Source: Tangfeifania diversioriginum (lineage in GTDB: Bacteria > Bacteroidota > Bacteroidia > Bacteroidales > Prolixibacteraceae). Taken from it: 40,883 bases of DNA. Position numbers and translations under genes: made by a program. The notes under the pieces were generated by a model. That model made no database searches. It worked only from the letters and a program-made list of their open reading frames with translations, and was not told where the DNA came from. The DNA is taken from positions 1-40,883 of the forward strand of contig CAMCBW010000047.1 in assembly GCA_945873105.1 (NCBI GenBank), written 5' to 3'. Below are positions 25,638 through 35,459 of this stretch, piece by piece (position 1 is the first letter of the stretch; every line of letters starts with the position of its first letter).

Positions 25638-26042
25638 ATGGTGGAGCGAACTGAAAACAGCAAAAGTTATTTTGGAACCCTTGTTTTGATGGTTCTTCTC
25701 TTCCTTTTGGCTAATTCTTTACCAGAAAGGTCCGGCCGAACCGGATCTGCTTCGACTCATTCACCTGCTACCATTGAAATATGCAGGGTTCCCGTGAAGG
25801 CAGTTTCCACGGATGTGGTAGAATTACCTTCCGCCCAAAACAGCTGTTTGACATTGGTTTCACGTCCAGTTTACAATTTGTTCTGCAATACCCTAAAAGT
25901 GGTTATCGACAACAACCATATTTCTCATAAACTGGCATTTCTGTCAAAAGAAGCCCAACAGCTTCGACCCATCCTTCTTGAACGATGGAGCCCTTCCCGT
26001 CTTAGTCGTTCGGATCATGAAGCTCCGGCGGTTTTAAGTTAA
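25638..26042 (+). CDS. hypothetical small membrane-anchored protein
   Basis: The 134-residue product is not recognised. The start at 25638 is chosen because the longer frame (25578) begins upstream of the promoter. A hydrophobic stretch near residues 13-26 (GTLVLMVLLFLLANSLP) looks like an anchor or signal. It is followed by a low-complexity Ser/Thr-rich region and a Cys-containing middle (IEICRVP, NSCLTLV, NLFCNTL). No catalytic motif is visible. A small inverted repeat TTGCGC/GCGCAA (26056-26075) after the stop may mark its end. It is 83 bases upstream of the SecD-like gene and could share its transcript. Being real rather than spurious is supported by the consensus promoter. Confidence 0.55.
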   Translation: MVERTENSKSYFGTLVLMVLLFLLANSLPERSGRTGSASTHSPATIEICRVPVKAVSTDVVELPSAQNSCLTLVSRPVYNLFCNTLKVVIDNNHISHKLAFLSKEAQQLRPILLERWSPSRLSRSDHEAPAVLS

Positions 26043-26125
26043 ATTTCCTTATTACTTGCGCCAATCTATGCGCAAAAATCCATTCAATTAAGGAGTTACA
26101 TTTATTTAACTTAAAAATTATTACC

Positions 26126-26986
26126 ATGAAGCGAGTATTATACATTTTCGTTGCCATTTTCATATTTGGCATATTGCAACCTGCTTTTACCAAAAAAGCG
26201 CCGCAACTTAACAGCATTGTTATCCAGGCAACAGATAGCAAAGTCTCCACCCAGCAATTGGAGTTGTCTGCCAAAATCATTTCCGGCAGATTAACAGATT
26301 TCGGTTCAGAAAAATTTGAAGTGAACATCCTTCCCGAAAAGGGACAAATCGCCATCCATTCAACAAATATCCAGAATCGTAATATTTTGGAGAGGCTCCT
26401 GACACAGAAAGGTGAAATGGCATTTTACGAGACATACGATAGAAACAGTCTTTTCGGATTATTGAAAGGTGATGCCGGATTATTTTCTCTCCTTACCGAG
26501 ACAGATGCCAGTATCTCCCATTCAAAGATCGGATGTATCGCGCAACAAAATGTCAGGGGTGTTCAGACATATCTGGACAAAATGGGAGTGGTCAAAGATT
26601 GTAAATTTGCGTGGGATCAGTCACCTGAAGGTGAAAATGTCTGTCTGTATGCGCTAAAAGTGATTGGAATCAAAGGTTCACTGATTACCGGAACTGACAT
26701 TGAAAGTGTCGAAATCAGTCAGGACAATACTTCAAAGAGTCCAGTGATCTTCATCACCCTGAAACAGGAAGTTGCCAAAGCTTGGGCTGATGCCACCAGT
26801 AGAAACATCAACCATGCGATTGCGATCCTCCTGGACGACAAGGTACTTGCCGCTCCTGTTGTCCGGTCCGTAATGGAGAGCGGGAAATGTAGCATTACAG
26901 GCAACTACACACTATCTGAGGCAAAATACATTGTTGCGCTGGGGAACAATGATGAACTGCCTTTGGAGTTTAAAATCTTGAATTAA
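26126..26986 (+). CDS. stand-alone secreted SecD P1-like domain protein
   Basis: The 286-residue protein starts with a signal peptide (about 1-22) and lacks other membrane helices. Its body resembles the periplasmic P1 domain of SecD. The base part has ISGRLTDFG near 52 and the repeat-like ILERLLTQKGEMAFYETYD near 90. The head part has GTDIESVEISQD, VIFITLKQEVAKAWADAT and IAILLDDKVLAAPVVRS with SITGNYTLSEA. Full SecD has six membrane helices and a conserved transmembrane Asp, all missing here, so it cannot act as the proton-driven motor. It may have been recruited for periplasmic folding or binding; a role is not established. A strong terminator follows. Confidence 0.8.
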   Translation: MKRVLYIFVAIFIFGILQPAFTKKAPQLNSIVIQATDSKVSTQQLELSAKIISGRLTDFGSEKFEVNILPEKGQIAIHSTNIQNRNILERLLTQKGEMAFYETYDRNSLFGLLKGDAGLFSLLTETDASISHSKIGCIAQQNVRGVQTYLDKMGVVKDCKFAWDQSPEGENVCLYALKVIGIKGSLITGTDIESVEISQDNTSKSPVIFITLKQEVAKAWADATSRNINHAIAILLDDKVLAAPVVRSVMESGKCSITGNYTLSEAKYIVALGNNDELPLEFKILN

Positions 26987-27040
26987 AAGGGCTTTTGAAT
27001 AGTTGTAAAAGATTTTACCCATTCATTTTTTGACAAGTTT

Positions 27041-27079
27041 CTGAAGGGGATGACTCTGAGTTACCCCCTTCAGTTTTTT
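27041..27079 (+). terminator. rho-independent terminator
   Basis: CTGAAGGGGATGA and TTACCCCCTTCAG form a 13-bp stem with minor mismatches around CTCTGAG, followed by six T. It lies 55 bases after the SecD-like gene. Confidence 0.85.
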
Positions 27080-27145
27080 GCCCCTTTTTGCAGGAACCAT
27101 TTATTTTCCTACTTTTCAAATGTTTTCTGAACCAATTAAACCGGT

Positions 27146-28393
27146 ATGATCAAAAAAATTGCCGTGGGCCTCTATTTCCAGGTGATCGTCGCCATTATCC
27201 TGGGTATTCTTCTGGGAGTTTACCAACCGACCCTGGCTGAATCGATGAAACCGCTGGGAGATGGTTTCATCCGGCTGGTTAAAATGATGATTGCTCCCAT
27301 CATCTTTGTCACCATCGTAACCGGAATTGCAGGCATGCAGGACACGAAAAAGGTGGGCAGGGTAGGAATCAAGGCCATTCTTTATTTTGAAGTGATCTCG
27401 ACGATGGCCCTGATCATCGGGCTGATTGTTGTGAATCTGTTCCAACCGGGTGTGGGTATGAATGTTGATCCGCATACGCTGGATCAAACCGCTGTTGCGA
27501 AATTTGTGAAACCTGCCCAAGGCCATGGGGTAGTTGATTTCTTCATGAACATCATTCCGGAAAACATTATCGGGGCACTGGCCGAAGGCAATATCCTGCA
27601 GGTACTGCTTTTCTCTGTGCTGTTTGGATTTGCCCTCTCCAAAGTTGGAGACAAGGCGGCACCCTTTTTAAGGGGAATCAAATCACTGGAATCTGGCCTC
27701 TTTGGTGTCATAAAAATCATCATGAAAGTGGCGCCCATCGGCGCTTTTGGTGCCATGAGCTTTACCATCGGGAAATATGGCTTGGGATCCCTTGCGTCGC
27801 TGGGGCAACTGATGCTGGCATTTTATACCACATGCATCCTTTTTGTCTTTTTGATTTTGGGAAGTGTGATGAAATTGACAGGCTTTAGTCTTTGGCGTTT
27901 GCTGAAATACATCAAAGAGGAGATCCTGATTGTTTTGGGAACCTCCTCCTCGGAAGCCGCCCTGCCCGGACTGATGGAAAAGATGGAAAAGGCTGGCTGC
28001 TCCAGATCTGTGGTTGGATTGGTTGTCCCGACTGGTTACTCCTTCAACCTGGATGGTACCTCCATCTACCTTACCATGGCTGCTGTATTTTTGGCACAGG
28101 CGACAGGAACACCGCTTAATCTCTCCCATCAAATCACCTTGCTGCTGGTTCTGCTTGTTACTTCCAAGGGAGCGGCAGGAGTGACAGGCAGCGGATTCAT
28201 TACGCTGGCTGCTGTGCTACCCATTGTGGGCACCGTCCCGGTCGCATCACTTGCCCTGATTTTGGGGATCGACCGTTTCATGAGTGAAGCAAGGGCCATT
28301 ACCAACCTGATCGGGAATGCCGTAGCGACGGTGGTGGTGGCAAAATGGGAAAAGGAGATAGATCCAATCGCGGCGAAGGAGTCAATCGGGTAA
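27146..28393 (+). CDS. dicarboxylate/amino acid:cation symporter (DAACS family, DctA/GltP-like)
   Basis: The 415-residue inner-membrane protein carries the DAACS fold of eight helices and two hairpins. Key marks are [19 protein letters not shown] near 48, the serine-rich hairpin [17 protein letters not shown] near 268, [18 protein letters not shown] near 292 (substrate and cation site), and [16 protein letters not shown] near 342. Such carriers import C4-dicarboxylates, glutamate or aspartate with protons or sodium. [11 protein letters not shown] is common in the DctA branch, so C4-dicarboxylate transport is favoured; glutamate is not excluded. It converges on the LytTR regulator gene. Regulation by that pair is possible, as LytS-type kinases often control carboxylate carriers, but it is only inferred. 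Confidence 0.92.
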   Translation: MIKKIAVGLYFQVIVAIILGILLGVYQPTLAESMKPLGDGFIRLVKMMIAPIIFVTIVTGIAGMQDTKKVGRVGIKAILYFEVISTMALIIGLIVVNLFQPGVGMNVDPHTLDQTAVAKFVKPAQGHGVVDFFMNIIPENIIGALAEGNILQVLLFSVLFGFALSKVGDKAAPFLRGIKSLESGLFGVIKIIMKVAPIGAFGAMSFTIGKYGLGSLASLGQLMLAFYTTCILFVFLILGSVMKLTGFSLWRLLKYIKEEILIVLGTSSSEAALPGLMEKMEKAGCSRSVVGLVVPTGYSFNLDGTSIYLTMAAVFLAQATGTPLNLSHQITLLLVLLVTSKGAAGVTGSGFITLAAVLPIVGTVPVASLALILGIDRFMSEARAITNLIGNAVATVVVAKWEKEIDPIAAKESIG

Positions 28394-28424
28394 GTTTTCG
28401 CATTCATTGAAGCCACCCAATTGA

Positions 28425-28460
28425 ATTTTCGATTGTGGATTTTCGATTTTCGATTGTGGA
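28425..28460. repeat. short direct repeat ATTTTCGATTGTGGA
   Basis: Two exact 15-base copies at 28425-28439 and 28446-28460 lie between the convergent transporter and regulator genes, with an extra half unit between them. They do not form a hairpin. Function unknown. Confidence 0.6.
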
Positions 28461-28486
28461 AGAGCGACCCCATTCATGGATAAGAA

Positions 28487-29182
28487 TTATATGGTATTGA
28501 TCACACCAAAGAGTTTCTCTTTGTACTTGATCCCAATGGGGATTTTATGATCCTGTATGAAAATCTGATTGTCTTCAATCTTTAGAATGTGCTTAAAATT
28601 AATAACATATGAATTGTGCACTCTGAAGAACTGGTGAGGCGGCAGTTTTTCCAATAGCTGCTGAAAGGTCATTCTGGCAACAACTCTTTCATTTTTCGTG
28701 ACAATGTTCAGGTAATTCCCTTCACTTTGGATGTACAGAATATCATCCATACAAACTTTCATTTGCTTGTATCCGTCTTTGACGAAAAAATATTTGCCCA
28801 ATAAGTTATCCTGTTGCAGGCTATTCAATTGCATGAGTTTCTTAACCTTGTAGACCGACTTATAAAAACGATCGAACTCAATGGGCTTTAATAAATAATC
28901 TACCGCTTCAAAATTATAACTGTCGATGGCATATTCCGAATAGGCAGTCGTAAATACGATGTGTGGTTTAGTTTGCAACCGCTGCACAAACTGCAGACCG
29001 GAAATACCCGGCATGTTGATATCGAGGAAAATGAGGTCGACAAATTCATCTTTCAAAAAAGCCAATGCATTTTCCGGATTTGTAAACGTCCGGATCAACG
29101 CCAATTCAGGAACCTTCGACGAGTGTATCGAGATCACATCGAGGGCCTTGGGTTCATCATCAACTGCAATGGAGACAATCAT
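28487..29182 (-). CDS. LytTR-family response regulator
   Basis: The 231-residue protein has a receiver domain (about 1-120) and a LytTR DNA-binding domain (about 135-231). The receiver has Asp9-Glu10, phospho-acceptor Asp54 in FLDINMPGISG, Thr in FTTAYSEYAID and Lys in YLLKPIEFDRFY. The DNA-binding part has DDILYIQSEGNYLNIVT and the FFRVHNSYVINF signature. It pairs with the LytS-like kinase encoded upstream on the same strand, 301 bases away. Targets may include the convergent symporter gene, but no operator was identified. Confidence 0.93.
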   Translation of the reverse strand: MIVSIAVDDEPKALDVISIHSSKVPELALIRTFTNPENALAFLKDEFVDLIFLDINMPGISGLQFVQRLQTKPHIVFTTAYSEYAIDSYNFEAVDYLLKPIEFDRFYKSVYKVKKLMQLNSLQQDNLLGKYFFVKDGYKQMKVCMDDILYIQSEGNYLNIVTKNERVVARMTFQQLLEKLPPHQFFRVHNSYVINFKHILKIEDNQIFIQDHKIPIGIKYKEKLFGVINTI

Positions 29183-29483
29183 TTACACTATTTTAGAGAC
29201 TGTTTGAATTTAATTGCACAGAGAATAACTCACCAATTTTATAAAACATATGGTCTATAGAAATTTCTGCCATTATCAGTTTTTATGAGAGAAACCCCGG
29301 AGTTACACAGAGTTGGAAAATCGCAAGCGATTTTCTCTCTGTGTAACTCGTTTTTCCTCAAGTAAGTTTACTGCAAGCGACAACTTCAAAGCTATATTAA
29401 ATCTCATTTTGGCTTATATATTCTCTGTGTAAGAATTTTAAACGGCTTCTTATAGGATATCGTTGATCTGACGATAAAGTAAG
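29183..29483. other. 301-base gap between kinase and regulator genes
   Basis: No gene is seen. It contains the 29300-29349 palindrome and two partial copies of its CACAGAG/CTCTGTGTAA words at about 29217-29223 and 29422-29431. The remaining sequence is AT-rich. Confidence 0.6.
29300..29349. repeat. double inverted repeat (long hairpin)
   Basis: The outer stem GAGTTACACAGAG (29300-29312) pairs with CTCTGTGTAACTC (29337-29349). The inner stem GAAAATCGC (29316-29324) pairs with GCGATTTTC (29327-29335). The layout is nearly continuous. It sits between the kinase and its regulator gene and could reduce read-through. Confidence 0.85.
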
Positions 29484-31994
29484 CTAAAATCCGCTAATCG
29501 AAACAATCACAATAAACTTTTCCTTTGTTTTTGCAATCGAGATCATGTGCCGTTTGGGATAAATATGCTCCAGTCTGCTTTTTACATTCTCAATGCCAAT
29601 TCCGAAGCCCTTTTCTTTGTAATAGGTTTCAAAATCATCATCCAAACTGTTTTCAATGACAAACTGAATGGTATCCTCTTTGGCAGTTACGTCAATCTTT
29701 AACTGTGAAATTTTATTGGGATTAATCCCATGCTTAAAGGCATTTTCAACAAATGGAATAAGCAACATTGGGGCAATCGAATAGCCTTTTTCAGGATCAA
29801 TGTCAATTGAGATTGTAATGTCTTGCTCCACCGCACTTCTGATCGATTGAAGCTTGATGTAATCCTGAATGTAACTTACTTCCCGGTCAAGGAGTATCGA
29901 TTCCTTTTTCATGTCATCGAGCATGAAGCGCATCAGGTTGGCCAATTTTGCGATACACTCTGCTGTTTTGTCACTTCCCTCTTGCAGGGCAAAAGCATAG
30001 AGGGTGTTCAATGTATTGAACAAGAAATGAGGATTTACCTGGGATCTCAATTGAGCCAGTTCAGCCTCCTTCTGCCTGTACAATTTGAATCCGGTAGACT
30101 CATTGAGCTTCAATTGGCCTTTGATGTAATGGTATGAAAAAGCGGGGACGAGCAACAGCGCAAACAGAAGTAAAACGGCTGTGGAGGAACTGCTAAAACC
30201 TACAAGATCCCAAAAACTTGCCTCCAGGCCGATCTTGCGAAATGCCACCAGTGTCTGAATGGTCTCTGTTACAATTGAAGCAAAGAATACACCTGCAAGG
30301 ATAAATATTTGAAGGCGGATAAATCGCACAATTTGCTCCTTTTTGAAATATCTTGGAAATGAGACAAATAGATGGAAGTACAAAATCAAGAGAATTGAAT
30401 AGAACAGCAAAACCGAATTCACTGCAGGTCGCCAATTGTTGCTGGCAAGAAAAATGAAATTTGCCATGAAGAGAACAAGGACATGGAACCCTATTTCAAG
30501 ATTTAAAGCACCGCTCTTGATCAGACTCTTTAAACTGAAATCAGATGTTGCCAATTGTTGAATGTAATACGACACCCAGGAGAGTAGGATTGATACAAAG
30601 TAGCATAAAAATGAGATAGAAATCATATCAATTTTGAGAGTTCCAGCTGCATTCAAGAGCATGAATGCCACAAAAACTACAAAAGGCAGTAAGATAGAAG
30701 CTGCATAATTGAGGTATTTGCCTTGAAAAGCGTAACGTGGAACAGCGCGGTAGGTATGAAATAGAAATGCCCCAATCAATAGAATTATCAACAAGATGGA
30801 CTCGAAACTGAAGTGCTCTTCGGTTAAAAACATGGAAGACAATAAAAAGACGCCCAGGTAAAATCCAATTTTCAGCCATGGTGCAATTCTTATGCTCCTG
30901 GTATTGACCTTCTTGTTGGTGAGTTTTGGCAGAAATCTTATCACCAGGAACAAGGCAAATGATAGAAGTACTATCCAGAAACAAATGAACAGTGCAGCCT
31001 GAAAGATGCTGTGGTTGATTACACTATCGTTGTGGACTTGCCTATTGAGTTCATTGATTTTTTTCACCAAAATGGGTTCATTGAAGTGCGTAGCAAAGAA
31101 ACTTAACAGCGCTTTCTTCTCACTTTGGCTATTTGCCTGACTGAGGTACTTTTTCAACATCTCACTCTTAAAATAGGTAAGGACAATTCCTGAATAGTGC
31201 GTCTCAGCTATTTCAATCAACTGTTTTAATTTACTTTCTGACTTTTGTATTCCTTGTTGATGGATATATTCGGGCAATTTTCTGACAAATTCCCTGTATT
31301 CACTGTACTGAAGTCCCTGAATACTGCCAAAATCTGTCGTTTTTATCAATGATTCAACTCCCCGAACCAAACTATCGGGCAATTGGTTTGGATTGGGATA
31401 TCTGGCAATGATTTTGCTGAATTTCTCGGCAATAATCAAACCTTTTTCTAGTCGGTAGTAAGATGAATCAATTTCTCCGGTCAAGTAGTATTTGTTCAAT
31501 AAACTCACTTTTCGTTCCGTCAGCATATTCAATCCAACCAAAAATTGGGTCACATCATTCGCATAGTTCAATCTCGCCGCCGCATTATTATCCCAAAATT
31601 CTAAAAAAATATCCCGGCGGTAATTATTTCTCCCTGAACCAATTCCTGAATATTTGATGGTTTCATCGAACCAGGTTGCATCCAGTGTCATGGAGATACT
31701 GTCTCCTGCTGTTAAATCCAGGTGTGTGCGTTCATGGCCCAATTGAATCCAATACCGGTTGTACAAAGTATTGGAGGGAATTATTTTGATGAAAAACTGA
31801 CCATTCTCTGCAATTGAAAAATCAATTGTTTTGGTCTCTTCCGCCAATGTCAATGGATTGAACCATTTCTTTTCCAGAAAGGAGGAATTTCGGTACTTGC
31901 AATTTGCAATCTTACCGGAAATGACAATTGGTTTTTGCGCACTTACAACGGTGATAGAAATAAAGGTAAGTAGGATTATCAGAATTGTCTTCAT
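29484..31994 (-). CDS. LytS-like sensor histidine kinase with large extracytoplasmic domain
   Basis: The 836-residue protein begins with a signal peptide (about 1-19). A periplasmic beta-rich then helical region of about 310 residues follows. Next come about eight membrane helices (residues roughly 335-640) and a His_kinase/HATPase core. The phospho-acceptor is His656 in QVNPHFLFNTLNTLYAF; the ATP-binding region includes LLIPFVENAFKHGINP and GFGIGIENVKSRLEHIYP. The N-terminal part (VVSAQKPIVISGKIANC, then TAGDSISMTLDAT) resembles the DUF4369-type lipoprotein domains found in this phylum. It is the cognate kinase of the LytTR regulator downstream. The ligand is unknown. Confidence 0.9.
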   Translation of the reverse strand: MKTILIILLTFISITVVSAQKPIVISGKIANCKYRNSSFLEKKWFNPLTLAEETKTIDFSIAENGQFFIKIIPSNTLYNRYWIQLGHERTHLDLTAGDSISMTLDATWFDETIKYSGIGSGRNNYRRDIFLEFWDNNAAARLNYANDVTQFLVGLNMLTERKVSLLNKYYLTGEIDSSYYRLEKGLIIAEKFSKIIARYPNPNQLPDSLVRGVESLIKTTDFGSIQGLQYSEYREFVRKLPEYIHQQGIQKSESKLKQLIEIAETHYSGIVLTYFKSEMLKKYLSQANSQSEKKALLSFFATHFNEPILVKKINELNRQVHNDSVINHSIFQAALFICFWIVLLSFALFLVIRFLPKLTNKKVNTRSIRIAPWLKIGFYLGVFLLSSMFLTEEHFSFESILLIILLIGAFLFHTYRAVPRYAFQGKYLNYAASILLPFVVFVAFMLLNAAGTLKIDMISISFLCYFVSILLSWVSYYIQQLATSDFSLKSLIKSGALNLEIGFHVLVLFMANFIFLASNNWRPAVNSVLLFYSILLILYFHLFVSFPRYFKKEQIVRFIRLQIFILAGVFFASIVTETIQTLVAFRKIGLEASFWDLVGFSSSSTAVLLLFALLLVPAFSYHYIKGQLKLNESTGFKLYRQKEAELAQLRSQVNPHFLFNTLNTLYAFALQEGSDKTAECIAKLANLMRFMLDDMKKESILLDREVSYIQDYIKLQSIRSAVEQDITISIDIDPEKGYSIAPMLLIPFVENAFKHGINPNKISQLKIDVTAKEDTIQFVIENSLDDDFETYYKEKGFGIGIENVKSRLEHIYPKRHMISIAKTKEKFIVIVSISGF

Positions 31995-32142
31995 CTTGCT
32001 TAAATTTTGCTGGTATGAAATTATCAGCCAAAGTAGAGCATAGGATGAAACAATTAAAAAAAAAGGTGTCGAATAGGTTAAATTAGTTACGGATTGCCCT
32101 CTTGGCGAAAAAAAATTGAAACAGTGGTTCGATCTCCCGTCT

Positions 32143-33690
32143 TTAATTTGCCGTTATCCTCGTTTCCGTAGCATAAGGAATGGTAAAATAGAAGTTGGAG
32201 CCGTTTTCTCCATGGATATTTTTCGGGCTGCTCTTCACCCATATCTTGCCCCCCAACATCTCTACATAGGCCTTTGATATCGAAAGTCCCAATCCTGCTC
32301 CTTCATAATCTCTTGAAAGTGACTCACTAACCTGCCTAAACCGCTCAAATATCATTTTTTGTTGTGCTTTTTCAATGCCAATTCCAGTATCTTTGACATA
32401 AAATTCAAGAAAGTCCCTCTTTTTTACATATCCAAAATCAATATGGCCCCTTTTTGTAAACTTGATGGCATTGTCAAGAAGGTTGGTAAAAATAGTATTG
32501 ACTTTCAAACGATCCGTATAGATCATTGATTTCTTCCCGGAAAGTGCATTTCGGAATGTAATCACGATCTCCCTTTCTGCAATTTTTGTTTTAAAGAGTG
32601 AATAGATTGCCTTGATTTGCTCATTGATATTGGTTTTAGAGAGTAGGACCTCTGGTTGTTGGGCCGTTATTCTTGAAATAGAGACAATATTGTCGATGAT
32701 AGTTAGCATCCGGGCACCACTGTCAGCGATGTGGGTTAAATATTGCTGCTGATCTGCACCACTGAGATTATCTTCCTTTAGCAGTTCTGCAAAGCCCAGA
32801 ATTCCATTCATAGGCGTTCGGATTTCGTGGCTCATGTTGGCTAGAAAGGCGGATTTAAGCCGGTCGCTCTCTTCTGCCTGTTCCTTGGCTTTGTATAGTT
32901 CTCTTTCAATCCTCTTTTGTTCCGTAATATCCTGGACTGTACCGTACAATTCGGTGACATTTCCCTGTTGCCCCATTACGGCACCTCCAAAAATATTTAC
33001 ATTTCTCACAGTACCATCCGGCCGAATAAGTTCAAGCTCATGTTGGTATGACTGCCCTGTTTTCATCGATTTGCTTACCGCATCTTTCAATACAGATCTG
33101 CTCTTCGGGGTATAGAGTAACAAATGCGTTGCAAAACAGGGGGCCTTTTGTTGTGGATCAAGCCCGGCAATTTGGTAGAACTCATCGTTCCAGGTTGCTA
33201 CGTCGGTGTCAATCCGCCAATTCCAAATACCGATGTGTGCCAGTTTCTGCGCATCTTTCAGCATTCTCTCACTTTCCAGCAAGGCCACTTCAGCCTTTGT
33301 ATGCATGATAGCTATTTCATATTCCCGGAGGGCCCTTTTGATGGCAGGAACCAATCGCTCCAACTTGTTTTTAAGTACGTAATCAGTTGCCCCGTTCAGC
33401 ATGGCTTCAATGGCTGCATCTTCTCCAATCGTCCCTGAAACAAAAATGAAAGGAAGCTGGAAATATTTCTCCCTGGCAAACTGCAAGGCCTCATATCCAT
33501 TGTAATTCGGCAGACTAAAATCAGAAAGTATGATTTCAATGTTTTCAGTTTCAAGTTTCTTTTCGAAATCTTCCTTGTTGTCTACCAGAAAATAGCTATG
33601 TCTGATTTCTCCTTCCTCTATCATCGTACGGATTAATTCAGCATCTCTTAAAGAATCTTCGAGGTGCAGTATCCCCAGGCTCTTATTCAT
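32143..33690 (-). CDS. hybrid REC-PAS-histidine kinase
   Basis: The start at 33690 (MNKSLGILHLEDS) is preferred over the longer frame to 33792, which would overlap the upstream kinase gene. The 515-residue protein has a receiver domain (about 5-122; acceptor Asp57 in LSDFSLPNYNG, SGTIGEDAA, YVLKNK) and a PAS domain (about 145-262; WNDEFYQIAGLDP). A HisKA domain with His288 in NMSHEIRTPMNG follows, then HATPase with DTGIGIEKAQQ and GAGLGLSISKAYVEMLGG. Having the receiver at the N-terminus means it is probably phosphorylated by the adjoining kinase and modulates its own kinase. It is soluble and ends 28 bases after the CHASE3 kinase in the same operon. Confidence 0.92.
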   Translation of the reverse strand: MNKSLGILHLEDSLRDAELIRTMIEEGEIRHSYFLVDNKEDFEKKLETENIEIILSDFSLPNYNGYEALQFAREKYFQLPFIFVSGTIGEDAAIEAMLNGATDYVLKNKLERLVPAIKRALREYEIAIMHTKAEVALLESERMLKDAQKLAHIGIWNWRIDTDVATWNDEFYQIAGLDPQQKAPCFATHLLLYTPKSRSVLKDAVSKSMKTGQSYQHELELIRPDGTVRNVNIFGGAVMGQQGNVTELYGTVQDITEQKRIERELYKAKEQAEESDRLKSAFLANMSHEIRTPMNGILGFAELLKEDNLSGADQQQYLTHIADSGARMLTIIDNIVSISRITAQQPEVLLSKTNINEQIKAIYSLFKTKIAEREIVITFRNALSGKKSMIYTDRLKVNTIFTNLLDNAIKFTKRGHIDFGYVKKRDFLEFYVKDTGIGIEKAQQKMIFERFRQVSESLSRDYEGAGLGLSISKAYVEMLGGKIWVKSSPKNIHGENGSNFYFTIPYATETRITAN

Positions 33691-33718
33691 CTTGTAATCA
33701 TTTATTTTTAAATAGTTG

Positions 33719-35203
33719 CTAATTATATGGTAAACTAAAGAAAAATGTAGCCCCTTTATCGACTTCACTTTCTGCCCAGCATTTTCCACCATGCCGCATT
33801 ATAATTCTATTCACATTCGCAAGTCCAATTCCAATCCCTTCAAAATCACTGGATTTATGAAGCCGCTGGAAAACGCAGAACAGTTTGCTGGCATATTCCA
33901 TATCAAATCCGGCTCCATTGTCTTTGATGTAAAATATTACTTCATCCTGCTCAATTTTACCACCAATATCAATTACTGCATTTTCTTTGTTTCGGGAATA
34001 TTTCAAAGCATTGGAGACCAGATTAGTCCAAACCTGCCTGATTAAACCTTCGTCACCTAGGGTATCCGGAAGTTCTGAACTCTTTATTTCAACATTTCTA
34101 CCAACTAAATCCTCCTGGAAAGTTTTAACCACTTGGTTAACCAAATTTTTTGAATTAATAATTATTCGCTGCAATTCGGTCCTGCCTAATCTTGAAAATG
34201 TCAACAATGCATCTATCAGAGCTCCCATTTCGTGAGATGATTCTGAAATGATGTTCAGATATCTAAGTCCAGTTTTGTCGAGTTGAGCTGAATTATTTTT
34301 AATCAGCAAATCTACAAAACCACCGACATGCCTAAGCGGAGCACGCAGATCGTGAGAAACGGTGTAGCTAAATGCTTCCATTTCCTTGTTTGCTTCTTCC
34401 AGTTGGATAGTCCGTTCAATTACTTTCTGCTCCAAAGTTTCATTCAACTCTAAGATCTCCTTTTCTGCAGCGATAAACTCTACAGCCCGTTTTTCTTTCT
34501 CTTTGTTTTGAAATGTAAGTTCTTTGTTGGCAATCAGTAACTCGGCTGCACGTTTTTCCTTCTCTGAATTCTGAAGGAAACTATCGCGGGTGGCTATGAT
34601 TAAAAGAAAAATGGTAGACAACGCCATCAAAATAAACATAACGGCCAAAAACAGGTTGAAGGTTGCCAGATTGTCCATACTATTCTGCCTTCGCTGTAAA
34701 AGAAATATTGTTTCTTCCTTCTGCATAGTATTGATAATATGGCCTATACGTTCGGAGTATTGTTTGCCTAGTTTGGTAGAAACATAAGCGATAGCTGTTT
34801 CCAATCCTTGTTTACTTCTTAATTCAATTGTCTGAACTGAAATATCCAGACGCCTGTTAATATAGTACTTGAGTGAATCTATTAGCCCCTGCTGTGAAGG
34901 ATTATCCTTGGTAAGTTGACTGAGTTGACTGAAGTAACCTAAAGATAATACTTCGGCAGTGTACAAAGGTTCGAGAAATACACTATCGTTTGTTAGCGCA
35001 AAACCCCTCGAAGCGGCTTCCACGTCTTTGGCAAGTGATAACAAGTTACCCGTTAAGTAAATAATCTTCTCAGTACGTTGGACCCGCTGTTCAGAGTCAA
35101 CAAGTTTCTGGTTATTTCTATAAATGAAATAGCAGGTAATCGAGTTGATTGCCAGGATAATGAAAGAGAAGATAAATAGTTTTTGACGAATACTTATTTT
35201 CAT
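33719..35203 (-). CDS. CHASE3-type membrane histidine kinase
   Basis: The 494-residue protein has a first membrane helix (about 10-30), a periplasmic CHASE3-like helical domain (about 35-180; EAASRGFALTNDSVFLEP) and a second helix (about 182-208). A coiled coil follows (about 210-272), then HisKA with His284 in YTVSHDLRAPLRH and HATPase with KDNGAGFDM and GIGIGLANVNRIIMRHGG. The coiled coil contains a single copy of the 21-residue unit ELLIANKELTFQNKEKEKRA found 22 times in the kinase at 36029-38176. The final 223 residues are paralogous to that kinase. It likely forms a phosphorelay with the hybrid protein encoded next. Confidence 0.92.
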   Translation of the reverse strand: MKISIRQKLFIFSFIILAINSITCYFIYRNNQKLVDSEQRVQRTEKIIYLTGNLLSLAKDVEAASRGFALTNDSVFLEPLYTAEVLSLGYFSQLSQLTKDNPSQQGLIDSLKYYINRRLDISVQTIELRSKQGLETAIAYVSTKLGKQYSERIGHIINTMQKEETIFLLQRRQNSMDNLATFNLFLAVMFILMALSTIFLLIIATRDSFLQNSEKEKRAAELLIANKELTFQNKEKEKRAVEFIAAEKEILELNETLEQKVIERTIQLEEANKEMEAFSYTVSHDLRAPLRHVGGFVDLLIKNNSAQLDKTGLRYLNIISESSHEMGALIDALLTFSRLGRTELQRIIINSKNLVNQVVKTFQEDLVGRNVEIKSSELPDTLGDEGLIRQVWTNLVSNALKYSRNKENAVIDIGGKIEQDEVIFYIKDNGAGFDMEYASKLFCVFQRLHKSSDFEGIGIGLANVNRIIMRHGGKCWAESEVDKGATFFFSLPYN

Positions 35204-35459
35204 ACTGTTTACAATTTATTTTATTGCCAGGTGGAATCGAAGATCGGCGAAGCCAATACCCACACAATCGTTCTCTTTTGGTGTGAATAACGTCTCATGG
35301 GTATTTCATTTCAGCATACGTTGCTTAGCGATCCAATTTGTTCTCTTTTTTCTTTCAGTTTTGTCTCCACTTTCTTTCGGAATCAATCACAGGCTCATCA
35401 AGAAATACTATTCTCACTTTTTTATTCGATAACACCGGCACCATCGCGCTTTAATTGCG

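Noticed and set aside
33691-33792. 34-residue N-terminal extension of the hybrid kinase
   Set aside because: It overlaps the end of the upstream kinase gene and shows no domain features; the receiver domain begins right after the internal Met.
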